DNA from: UBA1367 sp040268355
GTDB taxonomy: Bacteria > Actinomycetota > Coriobacteriia > Coriobacteriales > Atopobiaceae
Length of the DNA stretch: 13,081 nucleotides
Assembly: GCA_040268355.1 (NCBI GenBank)
Contig: JAWRIT010000130.1
Span: forward strand, 1-13,081
Direction of reading: 5' to 3'
A program made the translations under genes and the position numbers. The notes below the pieces were generated by a model, which worked only from the letters and a program-made list of their open reading frames with translations, did not search any database and was not told the DNA's origin. This document shows, piece after piece, positions 6,558 to 13,081 of the stretch (positions within the stretch are counted from its first letter, which is position 1; the number at the start of each line of letters is the position of its first letter).

Positions 6558-7391
6558 CTAGTGCAAAAGCCCGAACGCGGTGAAGTAGATGTCGCCAAAC
6601 GGCGTGCCGATGGGTGGCGGAGCGGGGAGCGAGCGGAGGTCGAAGCCGCAGAGCACGAGCGCGACGAGCACGAGCGCAGCACCCACCAGTGCTATGGAGC
6701 CTCCGACAATCCCATAGGCGCGCCGCCGGTGCTCGCGATGCTCCTCGGCAGTCGCTGGCGTGGAGTCCTGCTCTCGCGTGAGGCCCTCACCATTCGCGGC
6801 GCGGACGAAGAAGTGCGTGATCCAGCGGACGAACCGCCTCGACAACCAGACCAAGCCCTTCGTTGCCGACATCACCGCCGGCACCAGCGCCACGCCCACG
6901 CCCGCCAAGACGAGCCTGAGGCCAGAGCAGAACAGGCCCGTAGCCGCCGCTCCGTTGCCTGCGGCGTACACGAGGTAAGGGATGCTGGCGATGCCCGAGA
7001 CCGCCAGCGACACGACGGTGATCCAGAGGCTCGCGATGATCGACCAGATTGACACGTAGACGGCGAGCGCGCTCAGCACGCCAGCGATGAGAAGGCTGAT
7101 CCAGACGGGCGCCCCCAGCACGATCAGCACCGTGGCGAGGGTCCTCCTCTCATGGGTCGCGCCCAAGCGCATGGCGGCGCGGCGCACGGGCGGGATGTCC
7201 TCGACGATCGCCTGCGCCGCGAGCTCAGCCGAGTCCATCTCGGCAACGGCGTCATGCTCGTCTGCTCCCTGTTCCATGCGGTCGCTGATGGCCTCATCGT
7301 AGAACTCGACGGCAGCCTCGATCTCGCTCGCAGCGACGTCTCTCTGCTGGAGCTCGTCCTGTAGCCGCGCAAGGTAAGCATGCTTGTTCAT
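6558..7391 (-). CDS. HAAS/DUF1700-family membrane protein
   Basis: This is a 277-residue membrane protein. Residues 1-70 form the helical HAAS-type domain (MNKHAYLARLQDELQ, then an acidic EAAVEFYDEAISDRMEQG stretch and DIPPVRR). After it come roughly five hydrophobic segments, at about 86-112, 115-140, 148-180 (possibly two) and 226-250, with a charged cytoplasmic-type linker at 196-225. HAAS proteins are almost always encoded next to PadR repressors, as here, and are thought to act in envelope-stress signalling or as partners of membrane proteins; no biochemical activity is established. The start at 7391 overlaps the PadR stop as ATGA, implying translational coupling, and AAAGGTG lies about 7 nt upstream. 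Longer readings of this frame run antisense through the PadR gene and are not real. Confidence 0.85.
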   Translation of the reverse strand: MNKHAYLARLQDELQQRDVAASEIEAAVEFYDEAISDRMEQGADEHDAVAEMDSAELAAQAIVEDIPPVRRAAMRLGATHERRTLATVLIVLGAPVWISLLIAGVLSALAVYVSIWSIIASLWITVVSLAVSGIASIPYLVYAAGNGAAATGLFCSGLRLVLAGVGVALVPAVMSATKGLVWLSRRFVRWITHFFVRAANGEGLTREQDSTPATAEEHREHRRRAYGIVGGSIALVGAALVLVALVLCGFDLRSLPAPPPIGTPFGDIYFTAFGLLH

Positions 7392-7702
7392 GACGTCGCA
7401 CCTTTCCGAATAAACTCGAGAACCTCTACGATCGGACCTTGGTCCTGCACGGCCCGCTCGAGCTCCGCTCTGCCCCGGTCGGTGATCGAGTAGTACTTGC
7501 GCAGCCTGCCGTTGTACTCGCGTCGGTATTCCGACAGCGAGCCCGACTTTGCCAACCTGCGCAGCACGGGGTAGAGCGTCGACTCGGTCAGCTCGAGCGA
7601 CTCGGGGACCTCCCTCAGGATCCGATACCCGTAGGAGTCCCCCTGGGCCAGCGCCGCGAGCACGCACGCATCGAGGAAGCCTCGCTTGATCTGTGGGTCC
7701 AT
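7388..7702 (-). CDS. PadR-family transcriptional repressor
   Basis: This is a 104-residue PadR-type winged-helix protein of the short (PadR-s1/LmrR-like) class. It begins MDPQIKRGFLDACVLAALAQ, followed by GDSYGYRIL (about 21-29), LTESTLYPVLRRLAKSGSL (recognition helix region, 38-56), and the wing, YNGRLRKYYSITDRG (about 63-77), all diagnostic of the family. Such repressors bind palindromes at their own promoters and release DNA when a ligand, often a hydrophobic drug or phenolic compound, binds the dimer. The start at 7702 fits AGGAG 6 nt upstream; an upstream in-frame ATG would add MRHRVLSGAL. The gene is the first of a two-gene operon with the HAAS gene and diverges from the Bce-type module 235 bp away. 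Two matching operator-like sites flank its -10 box, so autorepression is likely. Confidence 0.92.
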   Translation of the reverse strand: MDPQIKRGFLDACVLAALAQGDSYGYRILREVPESLELTESTLYPVLRRLAKSGSLSEYRREYNGRLRKYYSITDRGRAELERAVQDQGPIVEVLEFIRKGATS

Positions 7703-7717
7703 GAGCGCTCCTGACAA

Positions 7718-7777
7718 TACCCTGTGACGCATAGTAATCCATGCCGGAACTTTACTATGCATCGCACAGTATGTCAA
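7718..7777 (-). promoter_or_regulatory. PadR operon promoter with paired operators
   Basis: On the minus strand, TTGACA (7777-7772) and TAAAGT (7754-7749) are spaced by 17 bp, a near-ideal vegetative promoter. Two 19-nt imperfect palindromes of form TAC..TG...CA..GTA lie at 7753-7771, in the spacer (7 of 9 positions paired), and at 7718-7736, just downstream of the expected start site (6 of 9). Their facing halves, GCATAGTAA (7729-7737) and TTACTATGC (7752-7760), are perfect 9-bp reverse complements. Autorepression by PadR is inferred. Confidence 0.75.
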
Positions 7778-7804
7778 CCGTCGGCTGTGGTTGTGCAGAA
7801 CGTG

Positions 7805-7824
7805 CGAGAGCGCGGGCGCTCTCG
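7805..7824. repeat. 9-bp palindrome upstream of the response regulator
   Basis: CGAGAGCGC (7805-7813) and GCGCTCTCG (7816-7824) are exact inverted repeats separated by GG. Further downstream, GGTCAGGC (7841-7848) pairs with GCCTGACC (7879-7886), and GTGACGGCAG (7862) recurs as GTGACGGCTG (7889). These fill the leader of the two-component operon. No clear -35/-10 pair was found, and the role is unknown. Confidence 0.45.
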
Positions 7825-7936
7825 GCGGGGATTCCTCTGCGGTCAGGCACAATGGGCAAGCGTGACGGCAGCCGAGCGGCCTGACCCTGTGACGGCTGGG
7901 ACTGCGGGGGCGCCGACAAACGCAAGGGAGCCCAGG

Positions 7937-8662
7937 ATGTACAAGGTGTTGCTGGTCGAGGACGACGCGGATCTCGCGCGGAGCGTCGCGGAGCTCCTGC
8001 GGCGCTACCGCTACGACTGCACGGTCGCCACGGACTTCGACGACGTGGTCGGTGAGGTGCGAGCGGCCGACCCCCATCTCGTCCTACTCGACGTCAACCT
8101 GCCCCGCTACGACGGCTTCTATTGGTGTCGTGAGATCAGGGCCGAGTCGCGCGTGCCCATCGTCGTCATATCCGCGCGGGACGCGAGCTCCGACCAGGTG
8201 CGGGGCATCGAGAGCGGCGCGGACGACTACCTCGTGAAGCCCTTTGACCCAGACGTGCTGCTCGCGAAGGTCGCGGGCGTCATCCGGCGCTCCTTTGGCG
8301 AGCTGGCCGCCCCCTCTGGCGAACGGCCGCTGGAGGCCGCCGGCCTGAGCCTGCTCTTTGGGCAGCTGCTGCTGCGCACGAACGGACGGGAGATCGCCCT
8401 CTCGCTCACCGAGGCGCGCCTGCTCAAGGTCCTGCTCGAGTCCCATCCCAACGCCGCCTCGCGCGCCGAGCTCTTTGTGGCGGCCTGGGACGCCGAGGGT
8501 TTCGTGGAAGACAACACGCTCAACGTGAACATCAGGCGGCTCAGGGAGAAGCTCGCGGGCGCTGGCTCGGATGCGCAGGTGCAGGTGGTTCGGGGCTTTG
8601 GCTACAAGCTGACCGGCGGCGGGACGGCGGGGAGCGCTGCGGCGGACGGGGGTCGTTCGTGA
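7937..8662 (+). CDS. OmpR-family response regulator (BceR-like)
   Basis: This is a 241-residue cytoplasmic response regulator. Residues 1-115 are the receiver domain: acidic pocket Glu8-Asp9-Asp10, phosphoacceptor Asp52 in LLDVNLP, the switch Ser79 in VVISARD, and Lys101 in YLVKPFD. Residues about 130-230 are the OmpR/PhoB winged-helix output domain, with SLTEARLLKVLLE, EDNTLNVNIRRLREKL and VRGFGYKL. A Gly/Ala-rich tail follows. The stop overlaps the kinase start as GTGA, giving one operon with translational coupling. Lying upstream of a Bce-type ABC transporter, it most likely activates that transporter after peptide-antibiotic stress; an inverted repeat before the transporter is the candidate site. 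The start at 7937 is chosen because the protein begins MYKVLLVEDD as expected, with AGGGAG upstream. Longer in-frame starts would run into the PadR operator. Confidence 0.93.
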   Translation: MYKVLLVEDDADLARSVAELLRRYRYDCTVATDFDDVVGEVRAADPHLVLLDVNLPRYDGFYWCREIRAESRVPIVVISARDASSDQVRGIESGADDYLVKPFDPDVLLAKVAGVIRRSFGELAAPSGERPLEAAGLSLLFGQLLLRTNGREIALSLTEARLLKVLLESHPNAASRAELFVAAWDAEGFVEDNTLNVNIRRLREKLAGAGSDAQVQVVRGFGYKLTGGGTAGSAAADGGRS

Positions 8663-9639
8663 GGCTCTTTCTCCGTGACCACCTGGGGATTCTCATCCTC
8701 TTCCTGGCCGATATGGGCGCTCTGTTCGTCTGCTTCTGGGCCATCGATGGCTTCCGAAGCTCCTACGGCCTGGTCTACTTCCTGCTCCTGTCTACGTTTT
8801 TGCTGGTCGTGACCCTGTGTGTGCGCTACTTCAGGCGCCGACGCCTCTATGCGGCCCTCGAACATCCCCACGAGCTGCTCGAGGAGCTGGTGGCGTCTGG
8901 GTCGAGCGATCCGCTCTCGTCGGCCTTCGCACGCCGCGACCGCACCAGCTACCAGGCATACCTCTCCCGCCTCAACAGCTATCGGGACGACACGGAGGCA
9001 TGGCAGAGCCACGTCATCCAGTGGGCGCACCAAATGAAGACCCCCATCAGCGTCATCCGTCTCCAGGTGCAGGGGGAGGGGCGCGACATCGACGGGTTCC
9101 AGGTGCTCTGCGAGCTCGACCGCCTGCAGCGGCAGCTCGATCTCATGCTCAACCTCGCGCGCATGGGGCGCTTCGAGAACGACCTGGTGGTCGAGGAGGT
9201 TCGGCTCTGCGAACTCGTGGGCGAGGTGGTCCGGCAGAACCGGCGGCTCTTTGCGCAGAGCGAGGTCCTTCCGCAGCTTGCCATAGGGGAGGACCTGGTG
9301 GCGCGCACGGATCGCAAGTGGCTCTCCTTCGTCTGCGACCAGCTGCTGCACAATGCCGTGAAGTTCTCTGAGCCGGGGTCGCATGTCGAGGTCAGCGCCG
9401 TGGCGGAGGGGCGGGACGTGCGCCTGGTCGTACGCGACCAGGGCTGCGGCATCCGTCCGCGCGACCTGCCGCGCGTGTGCGAGCTGTACTACACGGGCAG
9501 CAACGGACGAGAGGGCTCGCAATCCTCGGGCGTCGGCCTCTACCTGGTGAAACGCGTCCTCGACCAGCTGGGGCACACGCTTGCCATCAGCTCCGAGCAG
9601 GGTGTCGGCACGACCGTGGAGATCGGCTTCTCGTCCTAG
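8659..9639 (+). CDS. Intramembrane-sensing histidine kinase (BceS-like)
   Basis: This is a 326-residue membrane kinase starting with GTG, overlapping the response regulator stop by 4 nt. Two membrane helices (about 10-29 and 37-57) are joined by only about seven outside residues, the mark of intramembrane-sensing kinases that cannot bind the stimulus themselves and instead sense through a Bce-type transporter. The phosphoacceptor is His124 in WAHQMKTPI, typical of BceS-like kinases. The ATP-binding domain shows the N box DQLLHNAVKFS (227-237, Asn232), the G1 box DQGCGI (260-265) and the G2 region GVGLYLVKRV (291-300). The sequence is complete and full length for the group. It passes phosphate to the upstream-encoded regulator. 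With the ATPase and permease genes downstream, it completes a four-gene peptide-antibiotic sensing and detoxification module. Confidence 0.93.
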   Translation: MRLFLRDHLGILILFLADMGALFVCFWAIDGFRSSYGLVYFLLLSTFLLVVTLCVRYFRRRRLYAALEHPHELLEELVASGSSDPLSSAFARRDRTSYQAYLSRLNSYRDDTEAWQSHVIQWAHQMKTPISVIRLQVQGEGRDIDGFQVLCELDRLQRQLDLMLNLARMGRFENDLVVEEVRLCELVGEVVRQNRRLFAQSEVLPQLAIGEDLVARTDRKWLSFVCDQLLHNAVKFSEPGSHVEVSAVAEGRDVRLVVRDQGCGIRPRDLPRVCELYYTGSNGREGSQSSGVGLYLVKRVLDQLGHTLAISSEQGVGTTVEIGFSS

Positions 9640-9667
9640 GCCCCAGCTGCCACCAGCGCCCAGAAGA

Positions 9668-9682
9668 TGACAGCGATTGTCA
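9668..9682 (+). promoter_or_regulatory. Likely response-regulator site before the Bce ATPase gene
   Basis: TGACA (9668-9672) and TGTCA (9678-9682) form a perfect inverted repeat with a 5-nt spacer, followed by a second half-site-like GTCACC at 9689-9694. BceR-type regulators bind inverted repeats of the TNACA/TGTNA kind upstream of their transporter genes. The site lies 86 bp before the ATPase ATG. The promoter boxes between could not be placed; TTGAGG at 9731-9736 is a weak -35 candidate. Confidence 0.55.
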
Positions 9683-9768
9683 CCTTACGTCACCTCATCC
9701 GATGGCGGCACACCGATGCGCCCCATACCCTTGAGGTCATGTTCTGTGGGGTACTGAGAGGAGTAACG

Positions 9769-10557
9769 ATGCGTAACGCCATGAGCAGCGCGGTGGCGGG
9801 GCAGGCAACCCCCGTCCTCGCTCTGGAGAACGTAAGCAAGATCTATGGGGACACGATCAAGGTCAAGGCCGTCGACCGGCTGTCGCTGCAGGTGGGTGTC
9901 GGCGAGTTCGTCGCCGTGATGGGACCGTCGGGCAGCGGCAAGTCGACGGCGCTCAACCTCGCCTCGGGCATCATCGCGCCCACGTCGGGGACGGTCCGCG
10001 TGGGCGGTCGTGACCTCGCGCAGATGAGCGAGCCCCAAGCGGCGGCGTTTCGGCGCGACAGCCTGGGCTTTGTGTTCCAGGACTTCAACCTGGTGGACAC
10101 CCTGACCATCCAGGAGAACATCATGCTGCCGCTGATGCTGCGGCGAGAGGATCCCGACCAGATGAGGCGCCGCTCGCGCACCATCGCCGAGCGACTGGGC
10201 ATCGAGCAGGTGCTGGACAACCGCATCTACGAGGTGTCGGGCGGGCAGGCGCAGCGTGCGGCCATCGCCCGGGCCATCATCCATGGCCCCGAGCTGCTGC
10301 TTGCGGACGAGCCCACGGGCAACCTCGACTCCGCCTCGGCGGAGGAGGTCATGAGCGTCTTCTCGGCTCTGAACGAGCAGGCGGGGGTGGCGACGGTGGT
10401 GGTCACGCACGACGCGCGCACGGCGAGCTGGTGCAGGCGCGTGGTGTTCATCAAGGACGGCTCGGTCTACTCGGAGCTCTACCGCGAGGACAGCCAGCGC
10501 GCCTTCTACGACGAGATCTTGAACGTGCTCAAGCTGATCGGGGGTGGCGCACGATGA
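9769..10557 (+). CDS. Bce-type ABC transporter ATPase
   Basis: This is a 262-residue ATPase of the MacB/LolD/BceA group. It has Walker A GPSGSGKST, Q-loop VFQDFNLVD, signature VSGGQAQR, Walker B LLLADEPTGNLD and switch His in VVTHD. The C-terminal extension (SVYSELYREDSQRAFYDEIL) resembles that of BceA proteins and separates it from plain LolD-type ATPases. It powers the adjacent FtsX-type permease, which frees lipid II-cycle intermediates from peptide antibiotics such as bacitracin; the actual peptide here is unknown. The start at 9769 fits AGGAG 6 nt upstream; a second in-frame ATG lies at 9781. Its stop overlaps the permease start as ATGA. It is separated by 129 bp from the kinase gene, and that gap holds the putative regulator site, so it is probably a separately inducible transcript. 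Confidence 0.94.
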   Translation: MRNAMSSAVAGQATPVLALENVSKIYGDTIKVKAVDRLSLQVGVGEFVAVMGPSGSGKSTALNLASGIIAPTSGTVRVGGRDLAQMSEPQAAAFRRDSLGFVFQDFNLVDTLTIQENIMLPLMLRREDPDQMRRRSRTIAERLGIEQVLDNRIYEVSGGQAQRAAIARAIIHGPELLLADEPTGNLDSASAEEVMSVFSALNEQAGVATVVVTHDARTASWCRRVVFIKDGSVYSELYREDSQRAFYDEILNVLKLIGGGAR

Positions 10558-12464
10558 CCTTCCTGCAGTTCGCACGTCATAACGTGCTGCGCGACCTCGA
10601 GACCTACCTTGGCTTTTGGCTGAGCAGCGTCTTCACCGTCGCCATCTTCTTCGTGTTCTCCGTCAACGCCTATCATCCCGAACTGGACATGGAGGGCAGT
10701 TCGACCAAGATGATGATGGACATGGCCCGGGTGCTGATCGTCATCTTTGCCGTCCTGTTCCTGTCGCTGTCGATCCACTCCTTCGTGGAGCGCCGGCGTC
10801 ACACCTTTGGCGCCCTGCTCGTGATGGGCATGTCGCGCAGGCAGCTGCGATGGATGCTGCTCGCCGAGAACGTGCTGGTGGGAGTCGGTGCCATCGCGTG
10901 CGGTCTTGTCGTGGGACTGGTCTTTGGGCAGCTTTCCGTCATGGTGATGGCCAAGATCCTGCGCGTGCGCGACGTCGCGTGGGTCTTTCCGACGAACGCC
11001 ATCCGGGACACCATCATCTGCTTTGTCCCGGTGTTCGTGCTGGTGACGCTGACGCTCGCCCACAGGCTCTCTCGCCGCTCCATCTTGGAGCTGCTCTCGG
11101 CCCGGCAGGACGAGACCCGGAGCTTGCGCTTCTCGACGCCGCTGGCGATCGGCGGGGTGCTGCTTCTGCTTGCGGGCTATGCGCTCACCTTCTACACCAG
11201 CTATCGCTCGCTTGTCCCCGCGGTCATCGACGACTTTATGGAGCATTCCCTCGCCTTCCTCATCCTCTTCCTCGTTATCGTCGGTACCCTGCTGTTCGTG
11301 AGCCAGTTCGTGTTCCTCATGTTGTCGAGGATCCAGCGGAGTTCGAAGCACTACCTCTCGGGCGACACGGCACTGTGGGTGTCGGGCGTCATGCAGAAGC
11401 TCAAGAGCAGCGTGCTGGCCATGTTCGTCTCGACGCTGCTGCTCAGCGGGGCGTTCTGTGCCCTTGTCGGGTCCGTGGCACTGGCGCTCGCGACCCCGAC
11501 GGACATCAAGGCGCAGTTCCCCTTTGCCGCCTACTACTACTCCTATGGGGACAACCCACACGAGCAGGACGAGCTGACCGTCATCGAGAGCGATCTTGAG
11601 CGGCAGCAGGTCCCCTATGAGCGGACCATGCTCACCTTCGCCCTGTTCAGCGATCCGTTGGAGGGCGTGGTGGGCCCAAAGGCCATCGCCCTTGGTGAGT
11701 ACCAGTCGCTCACCGGCGAGGACGTCCGGCTGGAGGATGGCGAGGTCCTCGATATCAGCGGGTCAGACACCGCCGTGGGGACCACGATCGAGCTGGGCGA
11801 GACGTCGTTTGTCGTGGCAGGGGCGGGCACACGCATCTTGAACAGCCCACAGGACGCCTTCACCTATGTGGTGAGCGACGCCAGCTTTGCCCGTCTGGTG
11901 CCAGGGACGACGGAGATGCGCGCCTATCTGTACTCCTACGACGACATGGGGAACCTCGTCTATGAGTCGCTGGCAGCGGTGCAGGCCACCCGAGACGAGC
12001 TGGGCGTCGGCATCCGTGACGGGAAGGCCTTCCTGTACGTGCCGCGCGCCGAGGCCTTCTACCTCGACGAGTGGGGCAACCAGCTGATGGCGTACCTGGG
12101 CGTCATGTTCTCCGCGGTGTTCATCGTCGCCTCGGCGAGCCTCATCTACTTCAGGCTTGTGAGCAGCGTGCGCGAGAACCTGCCGACCATCCGTAACCTC
12201 AATCGGCTGGGCATGTCCCACGACCAACTGCAGCACATGCAGCAGCGGCAGCTCCTGGTGCTGTTCGTGCTGCCTGTGGCGCTTGCGGTGGTGAACACGG
12301 GCTTTGCGATGAACTTCCTGGTGGTGAGCAACGTCACGTCCACGGCGCTCTACTGGCGCTTCGCGATGATGATTGTGCCGCTCCTGCTGCTGCAGGCAGG
12401 GTACTTCGCCTTGCTCAACAGGCAGTTCAAACGGAAGGTCAGCGTCTTCCTACGGACGGAGTGA
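10554..12464 (+). CDS. Bce-type ABC transporter permease (FtsX family)
   Basis: This is a 636-residue membrane protein with ten predicted helices, at about 18-38, 58-76, 102-124, 150-170, 196-216, 231-256, 286-313, 511-533, 566-590 and 601-622. A large outside domain (about 314-508) lies between helices seven and eight. This is exactly the BceB layout, with FtsX-type folds near 60-175 and 515-625. The N-terminal RHNVLRDLETYLGFWLSS and the MGMSRRQLRWML coupling-helix region are typical. In the family the outside domain recognises the peptide or its lipid target, and the permease signals flux to the BceS kinase. The ATG overlaps the ATPase stop by 4 nt, so the two are translated together. The protein is full length and intact. 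Nothing gene-like follows for more than 600 bp. Confidence 0.94.
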   Translation: MTFLQFARHNVLRDLETYLGFWLSSVFTVAIFFVFSVNAYHPELDMEGSSTKMMMDMARVLIVIFAVLFLSLSIHSFVERRRHTFGALLVMGMSRRQLRWMLLAENVLVGVGAIACGLVVGLVFGQLSVMVMAKILRVRDVAWVFPTNAIRDTIICFVPVFVLVTLTLAHRLSRRSILELLSARQDETRSLRFSTPLAIGGVLLLLAGYALTFYTSYRSLVPAVIDDFMEHSLAFLILFLVIVGTLLFVSQFVFLMLSRIQRSSKHYLSGDTALWVSGVMQKLKSSVLAMFVSTLLLSGAFCALVGSVALALATPTDIKAQFPFAAYYYSYGDNPHEQDELTVIESDLERQQVPYERTMLTFALFSDPLEGVVGPKAIALGEYQSLTGEDVRLEDGEVLDISGSDTAVGTTIELGETSFVVAGAGTRILNSPQDAFTYVVSDASFARLVPGTTEMRAYLYSYDDMGNLVYESLAAVQATRDELGVGIRDGKAFLYVPRAEAFYLDEWGNQLMAYLGVMFSAVFIVASASLIYFRLVSSVRENLPTIRNLNRLGMSHDQLQHMQQRQLLVLFVLPVALAVVNTGFAMNFLVVSNVTSTALYWRFAMMIVPLLLLQAGYFALLNRQFKRKVSVFLRTE

Positions 12465-12573
12465 GACGGGTCGGGTGATACGACACGCGGCGACACAGGG
12501 GAAGAGGCACTTATGTGTCACCGGGCATAGGTGTGCGGGCATTTCCTTGGATTCAACGTAGTCATTCGGCGAA

Positions 12574-12616
12574 GCCAGGCGCGCGGCGGTGCCCAAGCGG
12601 ACCGTCGCGCGCTGGC
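12574..12616 (+). terminator. Large hairpin downstream of the Bce permease gene
   Basis: The left arm 12574-12590 (GCCAGGCGCGCGGCGGT) pairs with the right arm 12601-12616 (ACCGTCGCGCGCTGGC) around a 10-nt loop. The stem is about 16 bp with one bulge and one mismatch. It lies 110 bp after the permease stop. No U-run follows. It could end the operon transcript or protect its 3' end. Confidence 0.5.
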
Positions 12617-12638
12617 GTGTGCCCGGTTCCGCATGGCT

Positions 12639-12772
12639 CGTGGCTAGAGATCGGACTTATGCGGTGAAATTCCGCGACCAGCGGAGTAGCAGGCGGAAAA
12701 ACAGCAGGACGGCGGGCGGAGATACTCCGGGGCGACCGAAATAACGCCGCAAAAGTCCAATCTCTAGCCACG
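12639..12772. repeat. 134-bp element bounded by 26-bp imperfect inverted repeats
   Basis: The left arm 12639-12664 and right arm 12747-12772 pair at 24 of 26 positions, the outer 13 perfectly (CGTGGCTAGAGAT against its complement). Weaker pairing continues inward for about ten more bases. The 82 nt between hold two small hairpins: TCCGC-gacca-GCGGA at 12671-12685 and CGGAG-ata-CTCCG at 12717-12729. There is no coding frame of note. It could be a MITE-like mobile element, an interspersed palindromic repeat or a structured RNA. No clear target-site duplication was seen. The base pairing is certain; the identity is unknown. Confidence 0.7.
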
Positions 12773-13081
12773 GGACCTGACTCCCCTTCGCCGCGCCCCG
12801 GGCAGAAGGGAACCGATGGAGAGCAGATGCACCCACCATCGCTCTTATGGGTAGTTCGACCCCGAAAGGCACTGCGGTGGAGAGCCCATGGGCCTCACGT
12901 CGGACGGCATGGCGGCCACGAGCGTTGGTGCCCCGGCCCTCCGCTCGATACACCGGGGCTCGGGGCGTCTTTTACGCAGAGCGGCTGGTCCACCGTCCGC
13001 GCTCCTCGCCTCGCGTCCTCGCGGGGCCCTCGAGCAGGACGGGGGGCTGTCAGGGGAAACGGCATAGGGGAAGGGGGGGGG
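12773..13081. other. Non-coding right end, no gene recognised
   Basis: About 300 bp without a convincing gene. Small inverted repeats are seen: CCCTTC/GAAGGG at 12784-12789 and 12805-12810, and CGATGG/CCATCG around 12814-12840. A 59-codon frame at 12888-13067 has a passable ribosome site but low-complexity Arg/Ala/Gly/Ser content and no family resemblance. The window ends in nine consecutive G's, which may mark a contig edge. With the 12465-12772 stretch this gives 617 bp with no recognised protein gene. Confidence 0.6.
12930..12973 (+). terminator. Terminator-like hairpin with T-rich tail
   Basis: GCCCCGG (12930-12936) can pair with CCGGGGC (12953-12959), or GCCCCG with CGGGGC at 12961-12966. 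TCTTTT follows at 12968-12973. It is the only hairpin in the window with a T-rich tail and would act on plus-strand transcription. What it terminates is unclear; a transcript from the preceding inverted-repeat region is possible. Confidence 0.45.

Noticed and set aside
9685..10575. A 296-codon minus-strand frame opposite the Bce ATPase.
   Set aside because: It mirrors the ATPase gene almost exactly and has no domain or ribosome site of its own.
12848..12864. A tRNA T-arm-like string (GGTAGTTCGACCCC).
   Set aside because: No matching acceptor stem, anticodon arm or D-arm was found at proper distances on either strand.
12888..13067. A 59-codon plus-strand frame with GGAG before its ATG, near the right end.
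   Set aside because: It is low-complexity Arg/Ala/Gly/Ser, runs through the terminator-like hairpin and resembles no known small protein; chance in GC-rich DNA is more likely.

Overview
The window is a GC-rich stretch of bacterial chromosome from a Gram-positive-type organism. Strong Shine-Dalgarno sites (one is AAGGAGGTGA), Bce-type peptide-detoxification genes, a PadR/HAAS pair, a TipAS-type MerR regulator and very GC-rich codon use together suggest a high-GC Gram-positive, possibly a Coriobacteriia member such as the Olsenella/Atopobium group. That placement is inference; there is no rRNA or marker gene here to prove it. No tRNA, rRNA, CRISPR array or transposase gene was recognised.

Layout. 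(1) 1-1387: an aldo/keto reductase (minus strand, cut by the left edge) divergent from a MerR-family regulator. One perfect 7-bp-arm palindrome lies inside two back-to-back promoters, each with the 19-bp spacer typical of MerR control. (2) 1388-2790: a single-domain EamA-type membrane protein preceded by an 11-bp inverted repeat, then a class III (self-inhibited) Fic protein. (3) 3032-6438: an ABC-F ATPase of the ribosome-protection type, a TipAL-like MerR drug sensor with its own 19-bp-spaced promoter, and a TM1586-type nitroreductase. (4) 6558-7702, minus strand: a PadR repressor and a HAAS/DUF1700 membrane protein, overlapping by 4 nt and driven by a promoter that carries matching 19-nt operators. 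(5) 7937-12464, plus strand: a complete Bce-type module, with response regulator and intramembrane-sensing kinase (4-nt overlap), then ATPase and 10-TM permease (4-nt overlap). A TGACA-N5-TGTCA inverted repeat precedes the ATPase and is the likely response-regulator site. (6) 12465-13081: no convincing gene. It holds a large hairpin, a 134-bp element bounded by 26-bp imperfect inverted repeats with two inner hairpins, and a terminator-like hairpin, and it ends in nine G's.

How it fits together. Most of the window reads as a stress and antibiotic-defence island: two MerR switches (one probably for electrophile/redox stress, one for drugs), an ABC-F protein, a Bce sensor/transporter for cell-wall-active peptides, and a PadR/HAAS envelope-response pair divergent from it. 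The least explained object is the 134-bp inverted-repeat element near the right end.
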